Below, one piece after another: positions 1-6,958 of a stretch of DNA of 16,983 nucleotides; the stretch's first letter is position 1, and every line of letters starts with the position of its first letter. The notes under the pieces are model-generated. The model had not been told where the DNA came from and did not search any database. It saw only the letters and a list, made by a program, of their open reading frames with translations. The translations under genes and the position numbers were made by a program. Source of the DNA: Candidatus Portiera sp. (GTDB lineage Bacteria > Pseudomonadota > Gammaproteobacteria > CBDBNL01 > JAAOII01); the NCBI GenBank assembly GCA_015163845.1, contig JAAOII010000022.1, positions 1 through 16,983 of the forward strand, read 5' to 3'.

Positions 1-117
1 CATAAAGGGGCTCTCAATGATATAAGTAATCTAGATGGGGATACTTCTTTCTTGCAGTATCTATTTGGGATAATGACTGATATTCCTCAAGAAGAATCTA
101 TACGAGCCAACTCATAA
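1..117 (+). CDS. C-terminal tail of an unidentified upstream gene (partial)
   Basis: The first frame is open from the window edge to a TAA at 115-117 and encodes 38 residues ending in IPQEESIRANS. It stops 8 bp before the earliest lolA start, so the two genes are probably co-transcribed. In many gammaproteobacteria ftsK lies directly upstream of lolA, but this tail does not resemble the winged-helix gamma domain that normally ends FtsK, so I do not assign it. An open frame this short could be chance; the tight spacing to lolA is the main support. Confidence 0.45.
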   Translation, partial: HKGALNDISNLDGDTSFLQYLFGIMTDIPQEESIRANS

Positions 118-125
118 TTATATAA

Positions 126-740
126 GTGCTGATGTCATCATTGGGGAGAGTTCTATGCTCAGTTTTATATATAGCACTTTTAGTTATTCCTGGACTAGTA
201 TATGCTGCGGATGCTAAAGACAATTTGCATAAAATTACTTTGTCTATAAAAAATTTGCAAGGGGACTTTACTCAATTTGAATATGATGAAAGAGGACGTC
301 CATTAAGAGTGTTGCAAGGGAAGTTTAAGATGACAAATAAACTTCAGTTATGGTGGCAAGTTGCCCCTCCTTATGCACAGACGGTGATTAGTAATGGCAC
401 CCATACTATGATCTATGATGATGACTTGCAGCAATTAATAGTTCGTGCTTTGGATACGGAGAATTTGCCGCCCTTCTTCTTTATGGCAAGCAATCCTCAA
501 CTTTTAGACCAGATGACTATAGATCAGCCAGATCCAGAGGACCCTACATTCTTTTTGTCAGATAGCAATACTGATATTTTTGTGCGTTTTAATCGTAGGT
601 TGCCAGTTGAGATTTCTTGGGAGAATGAACTGAATCAGAAGATCATGATTAACTTCAGCAGGGTAACTAAGAATAGACGCCTTGCCAAAAAAATATTTGA
701 CTTTAAACCACCACCGGGAACCAGCATAATAACCGATTAG
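126..740 (+). CDS. lolA: Outer-membrane lipoprotein carrier protein LolA
   Basis: Periplasmic chaperone that takes lipoproteins released by the LolCDE ABC transporter and hands them to LolB at the outer membrane. The 204-residue product has a Sec signal peptide (hydrophobic stretch about 8-25, likely cleavage after Val-Tyr-Ala at 27). The usual LolA pattern follows: LQGDFTQFEYDERG near 44-57, a YAQTVISNGTHTMIYDDDLQQ segment typical of the half-barrel near 84-104, and a C-terminal FDFKPPPGTSII. Length matches the family. GTG at 126 is the first in-frame start and ATG at 132 is equally plausible; neither has a clear Shine-Dalgarno sequence, which fits coupling to the gene ending at 117. The gene converges on azlD with 7 bp between stop codons and no room for a terminator. 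Confidence 0.93.
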   Translation: MLMSSLGRVLCSVLYIALLVIPGLVYAADAKDNLHKITLSIKNLQGDFTQFEYDERGRPLRVLQGKFKMTNKLQLWWQVAPPYAQTVISNGTHTMIYDDDLQQLIVRALDTENLPPFFFMASNPQLLDQMTIDQPDPEDPTFFLSDSNTDIFVRFNRRLPVEISWENELNQKIMINFSRVTKNRRLAKKIFDFKPPPGTSIITD

Positions 741-747
741 ATTTAAT

Positions 748-1080
748 CTATAGGATTAGGATTTGGGCTAAAGTTATGACTGTAACTGCCATTAATATCA
801 ATAGCAGTAAGTACTTTCTATAATATACATATATAGCAGCACATGTAAGAGCAACAGCTATACGCCAAGATAATGGTATATCCATCAAGGCATTATGAGG
901 AGTGACTAGGAGCCCGACTACCAAGGCACCAACCAGAGAATAGCTGATATAGTTGGCAAGCACAAATATTTGGCTATCTTCTTTCAAAAAACCAGCACCA
1001 ATGAAACCCAATACTCTAATGCTGTAAGTTACAATTGCACTTAGCACTATGACAGCATAGATATACATATCTTGGCTCAT
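748..1080 (-). CDS. azlD: AzlD-family branched-chain amino acid transport subunit
   Basis: Small hydrophobic partner of AzlC. AzlCD (BrnFE/YgaZH type) exports branched-chain amino acids and related analogues across the inner membrane. The 110-residue protein is almost entirely membrane-embedded, with about four hydrophobic segments (roughly 6-28, 38-60, 72-88, 90-110) and the family-like TYSIRVLGF motif near 18-26. Its ATG overlaps the end of azlC by 4 bp, the usual translationally coupled arrangement, and an AAGGAAG ribosome-binding site lies inside the 3' end of azlC. The family call rests on size, topology and pairing with AzlC; the substrate is not visible. Confidence 0.82.
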   Translation of the reverse strand: MSQDMYIYAVIVLSAIVTYSIRVLGFIGAGFLKEDSQIFVLANYISYSLVGALVVGLLVTPHNALMDIPLSWRIAVALTCAAIYVYYRKYLLLLILMAVTVITLAQILIL

Positions 1081-1808
1081 TCTTTTTCTTCCTTTAGCTT
1101 ATTGTAGCTACGCAAAGCAAATGCTAAACAACCACCAGTTAGTCCGGCAAATAACAAAGCTAGGCTACCATTGATAGCAGCAAATGGCATATATAATAAA
1201 CAACCACCGATAACGGAGATTGCTAGATATAGATCATCGCGGCCATGGCCAGCTACTACCAGCAAGAAATACAAAGGATTTACCAGTAGTAAAGCAATAA
1301 ACAATTCTATGGGTATGAAATCTACTAGGTAGTAGCCGAGTAAGAATCCCAACATGGCAAAGGACCACAGAAAAATACTAGTATACAAGAAATAACTAAA
1401 AGTGTCTTTGGCTGGGATGTAGCGGTAGTTGCTAAAGAAGTTCATCCACCCTGTCACCGCAACAAAATAGGCGGAAAAATAATATAGCAGTAGTGGAGGT
1501 TTTGTTTCCGCTTCGCCAGATTTTAGATGATGAGATATACTGAAGGACATGGGCATTAATCTTATATTGATTATGACAACCAACAATACTATACTGGTTA
1601 TGGATAATTTGGTCACTAGGCCATTGAGAGCGACGAGTTGTCCAGGCACAGCATACATAAAAACATTCATCGCAATGCTTTGAAAAATATCAAGCCCAGC
1701 CGATCTTAAATAAGCACCAAAAGATAAAAATACTATGGCTAAACTCATCCCTGGCGAACCCATAGCATCTTTGATGGCTCTCCTCCAGAGTGGTTGTTCA
1801 GTCATCAC
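1077..1808 (-). CDS. azlC: AzlC-family branched-chain amino acid exporter, large subunit
   Basis: Inner-membrane protein of 243 residues, normal for AzlC, with several hydrophobic segments and the AzlC-type motifs VPGQLVALNG (about 54-63) and NIRLMPMS (about 81-88) following a long hydrophobic helix. With AzlD it should form a branched-chain amino acid efflux pair. The first start is GTG at 1808 followed directly by ATG at 1805; both leave about 16-19 bp to the ispD stop. No strong Shine-Dalgarno sequence precedes it, so it may depend on readthrough from gpsA-ispD. Grouping with ispD and gpsA is not a functional association I recognise. Confidence 0.86.
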   Translation of the reverse strand: MMTEQPLWRRAIKDAMGSPGMSLAIVFLSFGAYLRSAGLDIFQSIAMNVFMYAVPGQLVALNGLVTKLSITSIVLLVVIINIRLMPMSFSISHHLKSGEAETKPPLLLYYFSAYFVAVTGWMNFFSNYRYIPAKDTFSYFLYTSIFLWSFAMLGFLLGYYLVDFIPIELFIALLLVNPLYFLLVVAGHGRDDLYLAISVIGGCLLYMPFAAINGSLALLFAGLTGGCLAFALRSYNKLKEEKE

Positions 1809-1810
1809 AA

Positions 1811-1836
1811 GTTATGAATTACAGTTATGAATTACA
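1811..1836. repeat. 13-bp perfect tandem duplication at the ispD stop codon
   Basis: The 13-mer GTTATGAATTACA occurs at 1811-1823 and again immediately at 1824-1836. On the coding strand the inner copy contains the ispD stop and the outer copy fills the ispD-azlC spacer. This looks like a recent slippage duplication that lengthened the spacer without changing IspD. Confidence 0.9.
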
Positions 1837-2592
1837 GTTGCAGGAAGAATGATTCTTTAGTATTGCCTCCAGACCATGACTATCTGCAGAGTAAGTGAGT
1901 TTCATATTATCACTACTTCCCTCAACAATAGCTATCTTTAGTAGTTTGTTATATGCCAAGATTATTGAGCAGTCATCGGTAAAGTTCTGTGGATTTGTTT
2001 GTTGTTTTACCCAAGCATATGCCTTACGCAATAAACTAGCTCTAAATATCTGTGGGGTTTGCATTGCATAATACGCCGAACGTGGCGGAGTATCCTTGAG
2101 ATATCTGGCAGATGAATTTCCTTCTGGTGCGAAACCTAAAGTATCGGTTATTGGCATTGCCAGAGCAGATCCATCATTAGCAGCCGCCGCACTTATACAC
2201 TTGTCTATTAATTGCAGAGATACAAAAGGTCTTGCCGCATCATGTATTGCTACCAAACAATCTTCATCACTAATGTCATTCAGGGCATCTAAGCCATTAG
2301 CTGCAGAGGTCCAGCGGGTGTCTCCACCAATCACTGGTTTATCTAACTTATCCTTGACAGTATTTGACAAGGTCTTATGTATCTTCTCAGCAAAAAAATC
2401 TTGACTAGCTGAAGGAATCACCACAATCAATGAGCTAACCTTAGGCGAGGAGGCAAATGTCTCTAAAGAATAATTCACCAGTGGCTTGCCAGCAAGCGGG
2501 ACAAACTGCTTGGGCATACCTTGAGCATCTTTGTATCTGCTACCACTTCCTGCTGCTAGTATGATAGCCACTAGCTTATGCCCTTTTTTCAT
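1825..2592 (-). CDS. ispD: 2-C-methyl-D-erythritol 4-phosphate cytidylyltransferase IspD
   Basis: Third enzyme of the MEP isoprenoid pathway: CTP + MEP gives CDP-ME + PPi in the cytosol. The 255-residue protein shows the CTP-binding signature AAGSGSR (13-19) with Lys28, GGDTRWTSAANG containing Arg93, HDAARP (117-122), TPQ (179-181), TDD (205-207) and GSSDNMKLT (225-233) with the conserved Lys231. Length is slightly above typical because of a Ser/Asn/Cys-rich C-terminal tail beside a 13-bp tandem duplication. It starts 9 bp after gpsA with only a weak upstream GAG, consistent with operon expression. ispF, often adjacent to ispD, is absent here. Confidence 0.95.
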   Translation of the reverse strand: MKKGHKLVAIILAAGSGSRYKDAQGMPKQFVPLAGKPLVNYSLETFASSPKVSSLIVVIPSASQDFFAEKIHKTLSNTVKDKLDKPVIGGDTRWTSAANGLDALNDISDEDCLVAIHDAARPFVSLQLIDKCISAAAANDGSALAMPITDTLGFAPEGNSSARYLKDTPPRSAYYAMQTPQIFRASLLRKAYAWVKQQTNPQNFTDDCSIILAYNKLLKIAIVEGSSDNMKLTYSADSHGLEAILKNHSSCNCNS

Positions 2593-2601
2593 ATCGCTAA
2601 C

Positions 2602-3660
2602 TCAACTTTTATTGGATTGCGATTCTATATCACCTATGTTGACATGCTCCACATCTTCATAAGGAGTATTGACTAATACCTTCCATAAGACATTCTTAAC
2701 TTTTTCACGATTAAATATTATGCGATATACTCCTTCAAGTAGTGGCATGGAAATATTTAATTCTTGGGCTTTTTGATAGGTCATCTTAGTAGTGTGAATA
2801 CCTTCTGCTACTCCGCCCAAACGAGCACATATTTCTTCAATAGTGTCACCACCTATCAAATTTTTACCCAAGCGGTAGTTGCGGCTATCAACTGAGGAGC
2901 AAGTTGCAATAAGATCGCCTATGCTTGCCAAACCAGTGAAGGTCATTTTCTTGGCATTCATGCACGAGGCAAAACGCACCATTTCAGAAATACTCCTAGA
3001 AATTAAGACACTCTTGGTATTTATACCAAAGCCCAAAGAGTCAGATATTCCTGCCGCTATGGCATAGATGTTCTTTAATGACCCAGCTAATTCTACTCCG
3101 TAGATATCTTCATTATCAAATATGTGCAAGTATTTAGTACTTAAGGTTTGGCGGACCATTAAATTCAAGTCCTTATTAGTGCTGGCTATGACGCTACCAG
3201 TAAGATGTTTAGCAGCAATTTCTTTAGCAATATTGGGACCACTTAGGACTCCTATTCTATTGCTAGGATCTAGCCCATAGCGTTTAAGGGCTGATACCAA
3301 AAGCTCACTCATTAACATAAACTTATCTTCTGCTATACCTTTAGTGGCGCTGATTAGATATTGATTAGTAAGATGAGGCATCATCCTTTCAACGACATTG
3401 GGAAATGCTTTACTTGGTAGTGCTAGGATTATTATTTGACTATTCTCAAGGGCTACAGATAAATCGCTGGTTGCCACAAGATCGTCTGCCAGTTGTAAAT
3501 CAGAGATATACTTTGAATTTCTGTGAGTATTATTGATGCTAGCTACCTGATCTTGATCGCGCATCCAGATAGTTGTTTGGTGTTTGTTGGCAGCTGATAT
3601 GTTTGCCAAGACAGTCCCAAATGAACCACCTCCCAATACAGCGACTTTTAAATTTGTCAA
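2602..3660 (-). CDS. gpsA: NAD(P)-dependent glycerol-3-phosphate dehydrogenase GpsA
   Basis: Cytosolic enzyme that reduces dihydroxyacetone phosphate to sn-glycerol-3-phosphate for phospholipid synthesis. The 352-residue protein has the N-terminal Rossmann loop LGGGSFGT (9-16), SATKGI with Lys107, LSGPNIAKE (139-147), the catalytic-lysine region ELAGSLKN (190-197, Lys196) and the C-terminal GDL...TC...SRNYRLG block (248-265). The start is TTG at 3660: no ATG, GTG or TTG lies in frame between the upstream stop and this codon, and no ATG follows before the dinucleotide loop. A GAGAAG element lies 6 nt upstream of the TTG. It is the first gene of the gpsA-ispD-azlC-azlD cluster. The non-ATG start may lower translation. 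Confidence 0.95.
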   Translation of the reverse strand: MTNLKVAVLGGGSFGTVLANISAANKHQTTIWMRDQDQVASINNTHRNSKYISDLQLADDLVATSDLSVALENSQIIILALPSKAFPNVVERMMPHLTNQYLISATKGIAEDKFMLMSELLVSALKRYGLDPSNRIGVLSGPNIAKEIAAKHLTGSVIASTNKDLNLMVRQTLSTKYLHIFDNEDIYGVELAGSLKNIYAIAAGISDSLGFGINTKSVLISRSISEMVRFASCMNAKKMTFTGLASIGDLIATCSSVDSRNYRLGKNLIGGDTIEEICARLGGVAEGIHTTKMTYQKAQELNISMPLLEGVYRIIFNREKVKNVLWKVLVNTPYEDVEHVNIGDIESQSNKS

Positions 3661-3673
3661 GATATTCTTCTCA

Positions 3674-3769
3674 CTATCTATTTGTTGTGGATAAGCACAT
3701 AGTTCTATTAATTGTTCTATTAATTGTTCTATTGACTGTTCTGCAAAAAAACTTTCTTAATTTTGTCAT
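3674..3769 (-). CDS. Possible 31-residue upstream ORF in the gpsA leader
   Basis: ATG at 3769 lies 4 nt downstream of a GGAG and opens a frame ending with TAG at 3674-3676, 13 nt before the gpsA TTG and in another frame. The product starts MTKLRKFFCR and then carries three Asn-Arg-Thr units encoded by the 12-bp tandem repeat. It resembles no family I know. It could be a regulatory leader peptide or chance; only the ribosome-binding site and its position before a weak TTG start support it. Confidence 0.2.
   Translation of the reverse strand: MTKLRKFFCRTVNRTINRTINRTMCLSTTNR
3702..3737. repeat. 12-bp tandem repeat, three copies, upstream of gpsA
   Basis: GTTCTATTAATT at 3702-3713 is repeated exactly at 3714-3725 and, with changes at the 3' end (GTTCTATTGACT), at 3726-3737; a partial fourth GTTCT follows. 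It lies 42-77 bp upstream of the gpsA start. Copy number could vary by slippage and change leader length. Confidence 0.9.
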
Positions 3770-3806
3770 ATAACTCCATTTTACTACTAATAAGTAATAT
3801 CGTAAT

Positions 3807-3820
3807 TTTCATTAATGAAA
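3807..3820. promoter_or_regulatory. 14-bp perfect palindrome, possible operator upstream of gpsA
   Basis: TTTCATTAATGAAA at 3807-3820 is an exact palindrome about 150 bp upstream of gpsA and downstream of the terminator. Its size and symmetry suit a dimeric repressor site. Short AT-rich palindromes also arise by chance, and no second copy was noticed. Confidence 0.3.
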
Positions 3821-3887
3821 TACCAAGCATATTGTGAAACTCTAATATGCAGGGGTATGATAGTGATGATGCAAATATTATATGGAC

Positions 3888-3923
3888 AAAAAAAAGGGGG
3901 GGACCCTAATAAGAATCCCCCCG
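3888..3923 (-). terminator. Strong Rho-independent terminator (minus strand)
   Basis: Read on the minus strand, GGGGGGA is followed by a 12-nt loop, then TCCCCCC, one more C and eight T residues: a 7-bp stem with an uninterrupted U tract. On the plus strand the C run is not followed by T residues, so it acts leftward only. It lies about 235 bp downstream of the mrcA stop and 228 bp upstream of the gpsA start. It could end the mrcA message, a roughly 50-nt RNA started at the nearby -10 box, or act as an attenuator of gpsA. Confidence 0.85.
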
Positions 3924-3945
3924 CAGCGGAGGCTATGGTATGCAC

Positions 3946-3954
3946 ATTATAACA
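3946..3954 (-). promoter_or_regulatory. Extended -10 promoter element (TGTTATAAT) upstream of the terminator
   Basis: The minus strand reads TGTTATAAT, a perfect TATAAT with the TGn extension. No convincing -35 lies 16-18 nt upstream, as is common for extended -10 promoters. Initiation would fall near 3939, only about 20 nt before the terminator stem, so a transcript from here would either stop after about 50 nt or read through toward gpsA. Confidence 0.4.
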
Positions 3955-4048
3955 CTAGATATCTATAATGCGACTGTTATACATATTATTTATAAAAAAA
4001 TATATCTGCCTTTAAATATTGGTTTTAAGCAATATCTCGCTTTCTAAT

Positions 4049-4072
4049 ATATTAATTCATTTGAATTAATAT
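4049..4072. repeat. Perfect inverted repeat (10-bp arms, 4-nt loop) downstream of mrcA
   Basis: ATATTAATTC (4049-4058) and GAATTAATAT (4063-4072) are exact reverse complements around ATTT. No T run follows on either strand, so it is not a classical terminator. It may stabilise the mrcA 3' end or be a protein-binding site. Confidence 0.6.
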
Positions 4073-4123
4073 GGAGGGATATTTAACTGCTAACTCAGTT
4101 TATGTTGGATGGATATCTCCAAG

Positions 4124-4143
4124 TGTATCTAGATGTATCTAGG
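4124..4143. repeat. 10-bp direct repeat after the mrcA stop
   Basis: TGTATCTAGA (4124-4133) is followed directly by TGTATCTAGG (4134-4143), one more short tandem duplication in this window. No function is evident. Confidence 0.7.
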
Positions 4144-4156
4144 CAGGAACGCAAAG

Positions 4157-6871
4157 CTAAAATAGGTCTTTGACTTCCTGCTTAGGCACATCTTCTTCAT
4201 TCTCGTCGAGTATATTACTACGCCTTTGCGGATCCAAGTTCAAATTATCAGAATCTAATATGCGGTATTTATAATCAGTATAGGCAGAGTCATTTTCAAT
4301 TCGGTTTAGATATTCTTGCAAGTGCTTCTTATTGACATATTCAGTGAATTGGCGATCCCCTCCATCATTAGCAGAAGTTGCATTGACTTCAACCAATCCT
4401 AATGGTCTATAAAAATCTTTGTGAGAAGTCCCTCTTAAGGCATCGTTCATGAAATCTATCCATATAGGCAAGGCCGCCACGCCTCCATACTCAGAAGGTC
4501 CTAAAGATGATGGCTTATCAAAACCCATCCAAGTTATTGCCACTAAATTAGGATTATACCCAGCAAACCAAGCATCTACAAAATTTTGAGTGGTTCCTGT
4601 CTTACCAGCAATATCTTTCCTGCCTAGTGCTAAAGCTCGCCGAGCAGTCCCCCGAGCAACCACATCTTTAAGTATGGAATGAATTTGATAATGTAATTCT
4701 GGACTAATAACTCTAGCATAGGGCACCACCGCCTTTTCTTCTGATGTTGCGTCAAAGGCTGAAAAGCTATTATCATCTGATCTTTTTGCTTTATTATCAA
4801 GGGTGCAGAAATTATTGCATTGCGTTATTTTATTTTGTGAGAAAGAGTATCTTAAAGAGCTATCATTACAGTCGGCACATTCATTTGATACATATTTTGG
4901 CTTAATCGTCTCAAGGTTTTTAGCTTCGTAAAGTACCTGCCCATCGGCATACTCAATCCGTAAAATCAGGCGGGGCTCTATTAGATATCCGCCATTAGCA
5001 AAAACACTATAGGCGCGAGCTGCTTCTAAAAGAGTTAACTCCGCACTTCCTAAAGCAAGAGATAAGTCATTAGGTAAATGTTTTGCTGGCAAAGCAAACT
5101 TCTGCATAAATTCTCTAGTCCTAGATACTCTTATTTTTCGCATTAACCTTACACTGATCAGATTACGCGATCTGAAAAGACCTTCACGTAAGGGAATATA
5201 ACCCAAGAAAGTGTTCCCAGCATTGGATGGTCGCCAGACCAAATTACTATTTGACTTAGCAACAAAAGGAGCGTCATTAAACAGGTCTGCTCCGTTATAA
5301 CCCCTTTCTAAAGCAGCTGCATATAAAAATGGTTTTATAGCTGAACCTATTTGACGCCGAGCTTGGAGGGCACGATTAAACTTGGTGAGTTGAAAGTGAT
5401 AGCCACCAACCATGGCAAGAATTAGTCCATTATTAGGATTAACCGCCAAAATTGCTCCTTCGGCACGTGGTATCTGTGATAAACGTATAATCCTCTCACG
5501 CGGACTACCTGCTGCTTCATAAAAATCTTGAGATATCCTCACCAGGTCGCCGACAGCAACTAACTCTTCAGCCGACTTTGGATATTCACCAGTTTTTTGA
5601 TCGGATATGTATGGTGCAGCCCATTTCAACCCCTTCCAATCTATAACTATACTCTCACCAGATGAAAGAACCACTTCTACTGATTGTTTATTAACCTGCT
5701 TGACTATGCCTGGTTCCAAAGAATTATCATAACTTGATATGGAATCTAGCTCGGCAAGGGCTTCAATATATAAAGGGTTTTCTTGCGTAAAATCATCAGT
5801 GCTTCGCAGGTTTATGAAAGATTTTTCAGAACCTCGCCAACCATGTCTCTTGTCATAATTCAGTAGACCATTTCTAACTGCCTCATTAGCAGATTGCTGC
5901 ATTTTTTTGTTTGCCGAAGTATATACCTGATAACCACCAGTGTAGAGATCGTCTATTGTTACATTGTATTTATCTGGGTTTGCCAAGAGTTCTAATCTTG
6001 CTGCTTCCGCCAAATATAAACCTTCAACTTCTGTGCCGGAGTCATAAGGGCTGGCTGATAATTCTTGACTGACGGCATTAAGATAATCTGCCCTTGAAAT
6101 ATATCCAAGTTCAGCCATACGTCCTAATATCCAATCTCTTCTCTGATTAGCTCTCTGCGGATTGCTAATGGGGTTCATTCCTGATGGGGCTTTAGGCAGT
6201 GCCGCCAACATGGCATATTGTGCCAAACTTAAATCACTTAAATCTTTATTGTAATAGGTCTTCGCTGCCGCCTTCATACCAAAGGATTTGAACCCTAAAA
6301 ATATAGTGTTTACATACAAGGATAGAATTTCCTCTTTATTGATAATTCTTTCCATCTTTATTGCCAGCAATATCTCATTGAGCTTACGCATTATAGTGCG
6401 GTCTCTGGTTAAGTAATAATTACGAGCTACTTGCATAGTGATGGTGCTACCACCCGTCTGAGTTTGACTAGCAGTAACAAGTTGGTAGACAGCACGAGCT
6501 AAACTACGAAAATCTAGACCTATGTGCTGGAAGAAACGCGAGTCCTCAGCTGATAGTAAAGCATTGATCAGATGGGAAGGGATATCTTCATAAATTAAGG
6601 GATCGCGTTTAATCTGTCCTATCTGAGATATTAAAGCCCCATCAGCAGTTAATATTTTTAGTGGTTGCTGGTAACGTACATTACGTAGTTCATTAATGTC
6701 TGGTAAGCGTAGGTATAAAACACTAATGAATAATGCTATTGATAAGCAACCCCATAAGAAACCATAGAATAATACCCGCTTCATTAGTCCGCTCTTTTTA
6801 TGTTTGCGTGGTAGAACTCTTGGTATATCACCATAGTTCATTTGAGTATCATGTTTTCTACTTCTTGCCAT
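4157..6871 (-). CDS. mrcA: Class A penicillin-binding protein 1A (transglycosylase/transpeptidase)
   Basis: Bifunctional peptidoglycan synthase anchored in the inner membrane with its catalytic domains in the periplasm. The 904-residue protein has a basic cytoplasmic N-terminus, one membrane helix (about 31-53), and a GT51 glycosyltransferase domain with EDSRFFQH (109-116, catalytic Glu109), GGSTITMQ (140-147) and RKLNEILLAIKMER (162-175). An OB-like domain follows (about 388-418). The transpeptidase domain has GSAIKP with nucleophile Ser510, SRN (568-570) and KTGT (757-760). An unusual insertion at about 656-716 carries four cysteines (665, 668, 685, 689) and a polar linker just before the KTG region. 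Length is slightly above the usual 800-850. It lies 87 bp downstream of maeB on the same strand; the pilM neighbour found in E. coli is absent. Confidence 0.95.
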   Translation of the reverse strand: MARSRKHDTQMNYGDIPRVLPRKHKKSGLMKRVLFYGFLWGCLSIALFISVLYLRLPDINELRNVRYQQPLKILTADGALISQIGQIKRDPLIYEDIPSHLINALLSAEDSRFFQHIGLDFRSLARAVYQLVTASQTQTGGSTITMQVARNYYLTRDRTIMRKLNEILLAIKMERIINKEEILSLYVNTIFLGFKSFGMKAAAKTYYNKDLSDLSLAQYAMLAALPKAPSGMNPISNPQRANQRRDWILGRMAELGYISRADYLNAVSQELSASPYDSGTEVEGLYLAEAARLELLANPDKYNVTIDDLYTGGYQVYTSANKKMQQSANEAVRNGLLNYDKRHGWRGSEKSFINLRSTDDFTQENPLYIEALAELDSISSYDNSLEPGIVKQVNKQSVEVVLSSGESIVIDWKGLKWAAPYISDQKTGEYPKSAEELVAVGDLVRISQDFYEAAGSPRERIIRLSQIPRAEGAILAVNPNNGLILAMVGGYHFQLTKFNRALQARRQIGSAIKPFLYAAALERGYNGADLFNDAPFVAKSNSNLVWRPSNAGNTFLGYIPLREGLFRSRNLISVRLMRKIRVSRTREFMQKFALPAKHLPNDLSLALGSAELTLLEAARAYSVFANGGYLIEPRLILRIEYADGQVLYEAKNLETIKPKYVSNECADCNDSSLRYSFSQNKITQCNNFCTLDNKAKRSDDNSFSAFDATSEEKAVVPYARVISPELHYQIHSILKDVVARGTARRALALGRKDIAGKTGTTQNFVDAWFAGYNPNLVAITWMGFDKPSSLGPSEYGGVAALPIWIDFMNDALRGTSHKDFYRPLGLVEVNATSANDGGDRQFTEYVNKKHLQEYLNRIENDSAYTDYKYRILDSDNLNLDPQRRSNILDENEEDVPKQEVKDLF

Positions 6872-6958
6872 TATTAATATGAGAAAATCATCTATTAATC
6901 TTAGATCAATTCAATACTGTGCTTGTGGCTATAGAGTATCTGCTAGGATACATCTTAA

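Larger units (their letters stand above)
3661..4156. other. 496-bp gene-free structured region between mrcA and gpsA
   Basis: No long reading frame with coding character is visible. On the minus strand, in transcription order toward gpsA, it holds: a 10-bp direct repeat, a 10-bp-stem inverted repeat, an extended -10 box, a strong intrinsic terminator, a 14-bp palindrome, a possible short upstream ORF with a GGAG site, and a 12-bp tandem repeat. The most likely roles are the 3' end of the mrcA transcript and the promoter/leader of gpsA. Confidence 0.7.

Noticed and set aside
1..117. Upstream partial gene as FtsK
   Set aside because: Gene order would suggest it, but the 38-residue tail lacks the FtsK gamma-domain ending, so the assignment is not supported.
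3573..3773. Plus-strand frame with Ile-Val-Leu-Leu repeats across the gpsA 5' end
   Set aside because: It overlaps gpsA antisense, and its hydrophobic repeat is simply the translation of the 12-bp tandem repeat.
3888..3902. Adjacent A8 and G7 homopolymers as a phase-variation switch
   Set aside because: They lie outside any convincing coding frame and are fully explained as the U tract and stem of a minus-strand terminator.
3938..3952. Leader peptide ATG TGC ATA CCA stop before the terminator
   Set aside because: Only four codons, no ribosome-binding site, no run of a regulatory codon, and its ATG overlaps the -10 box, so it would not be in a transcript started there.
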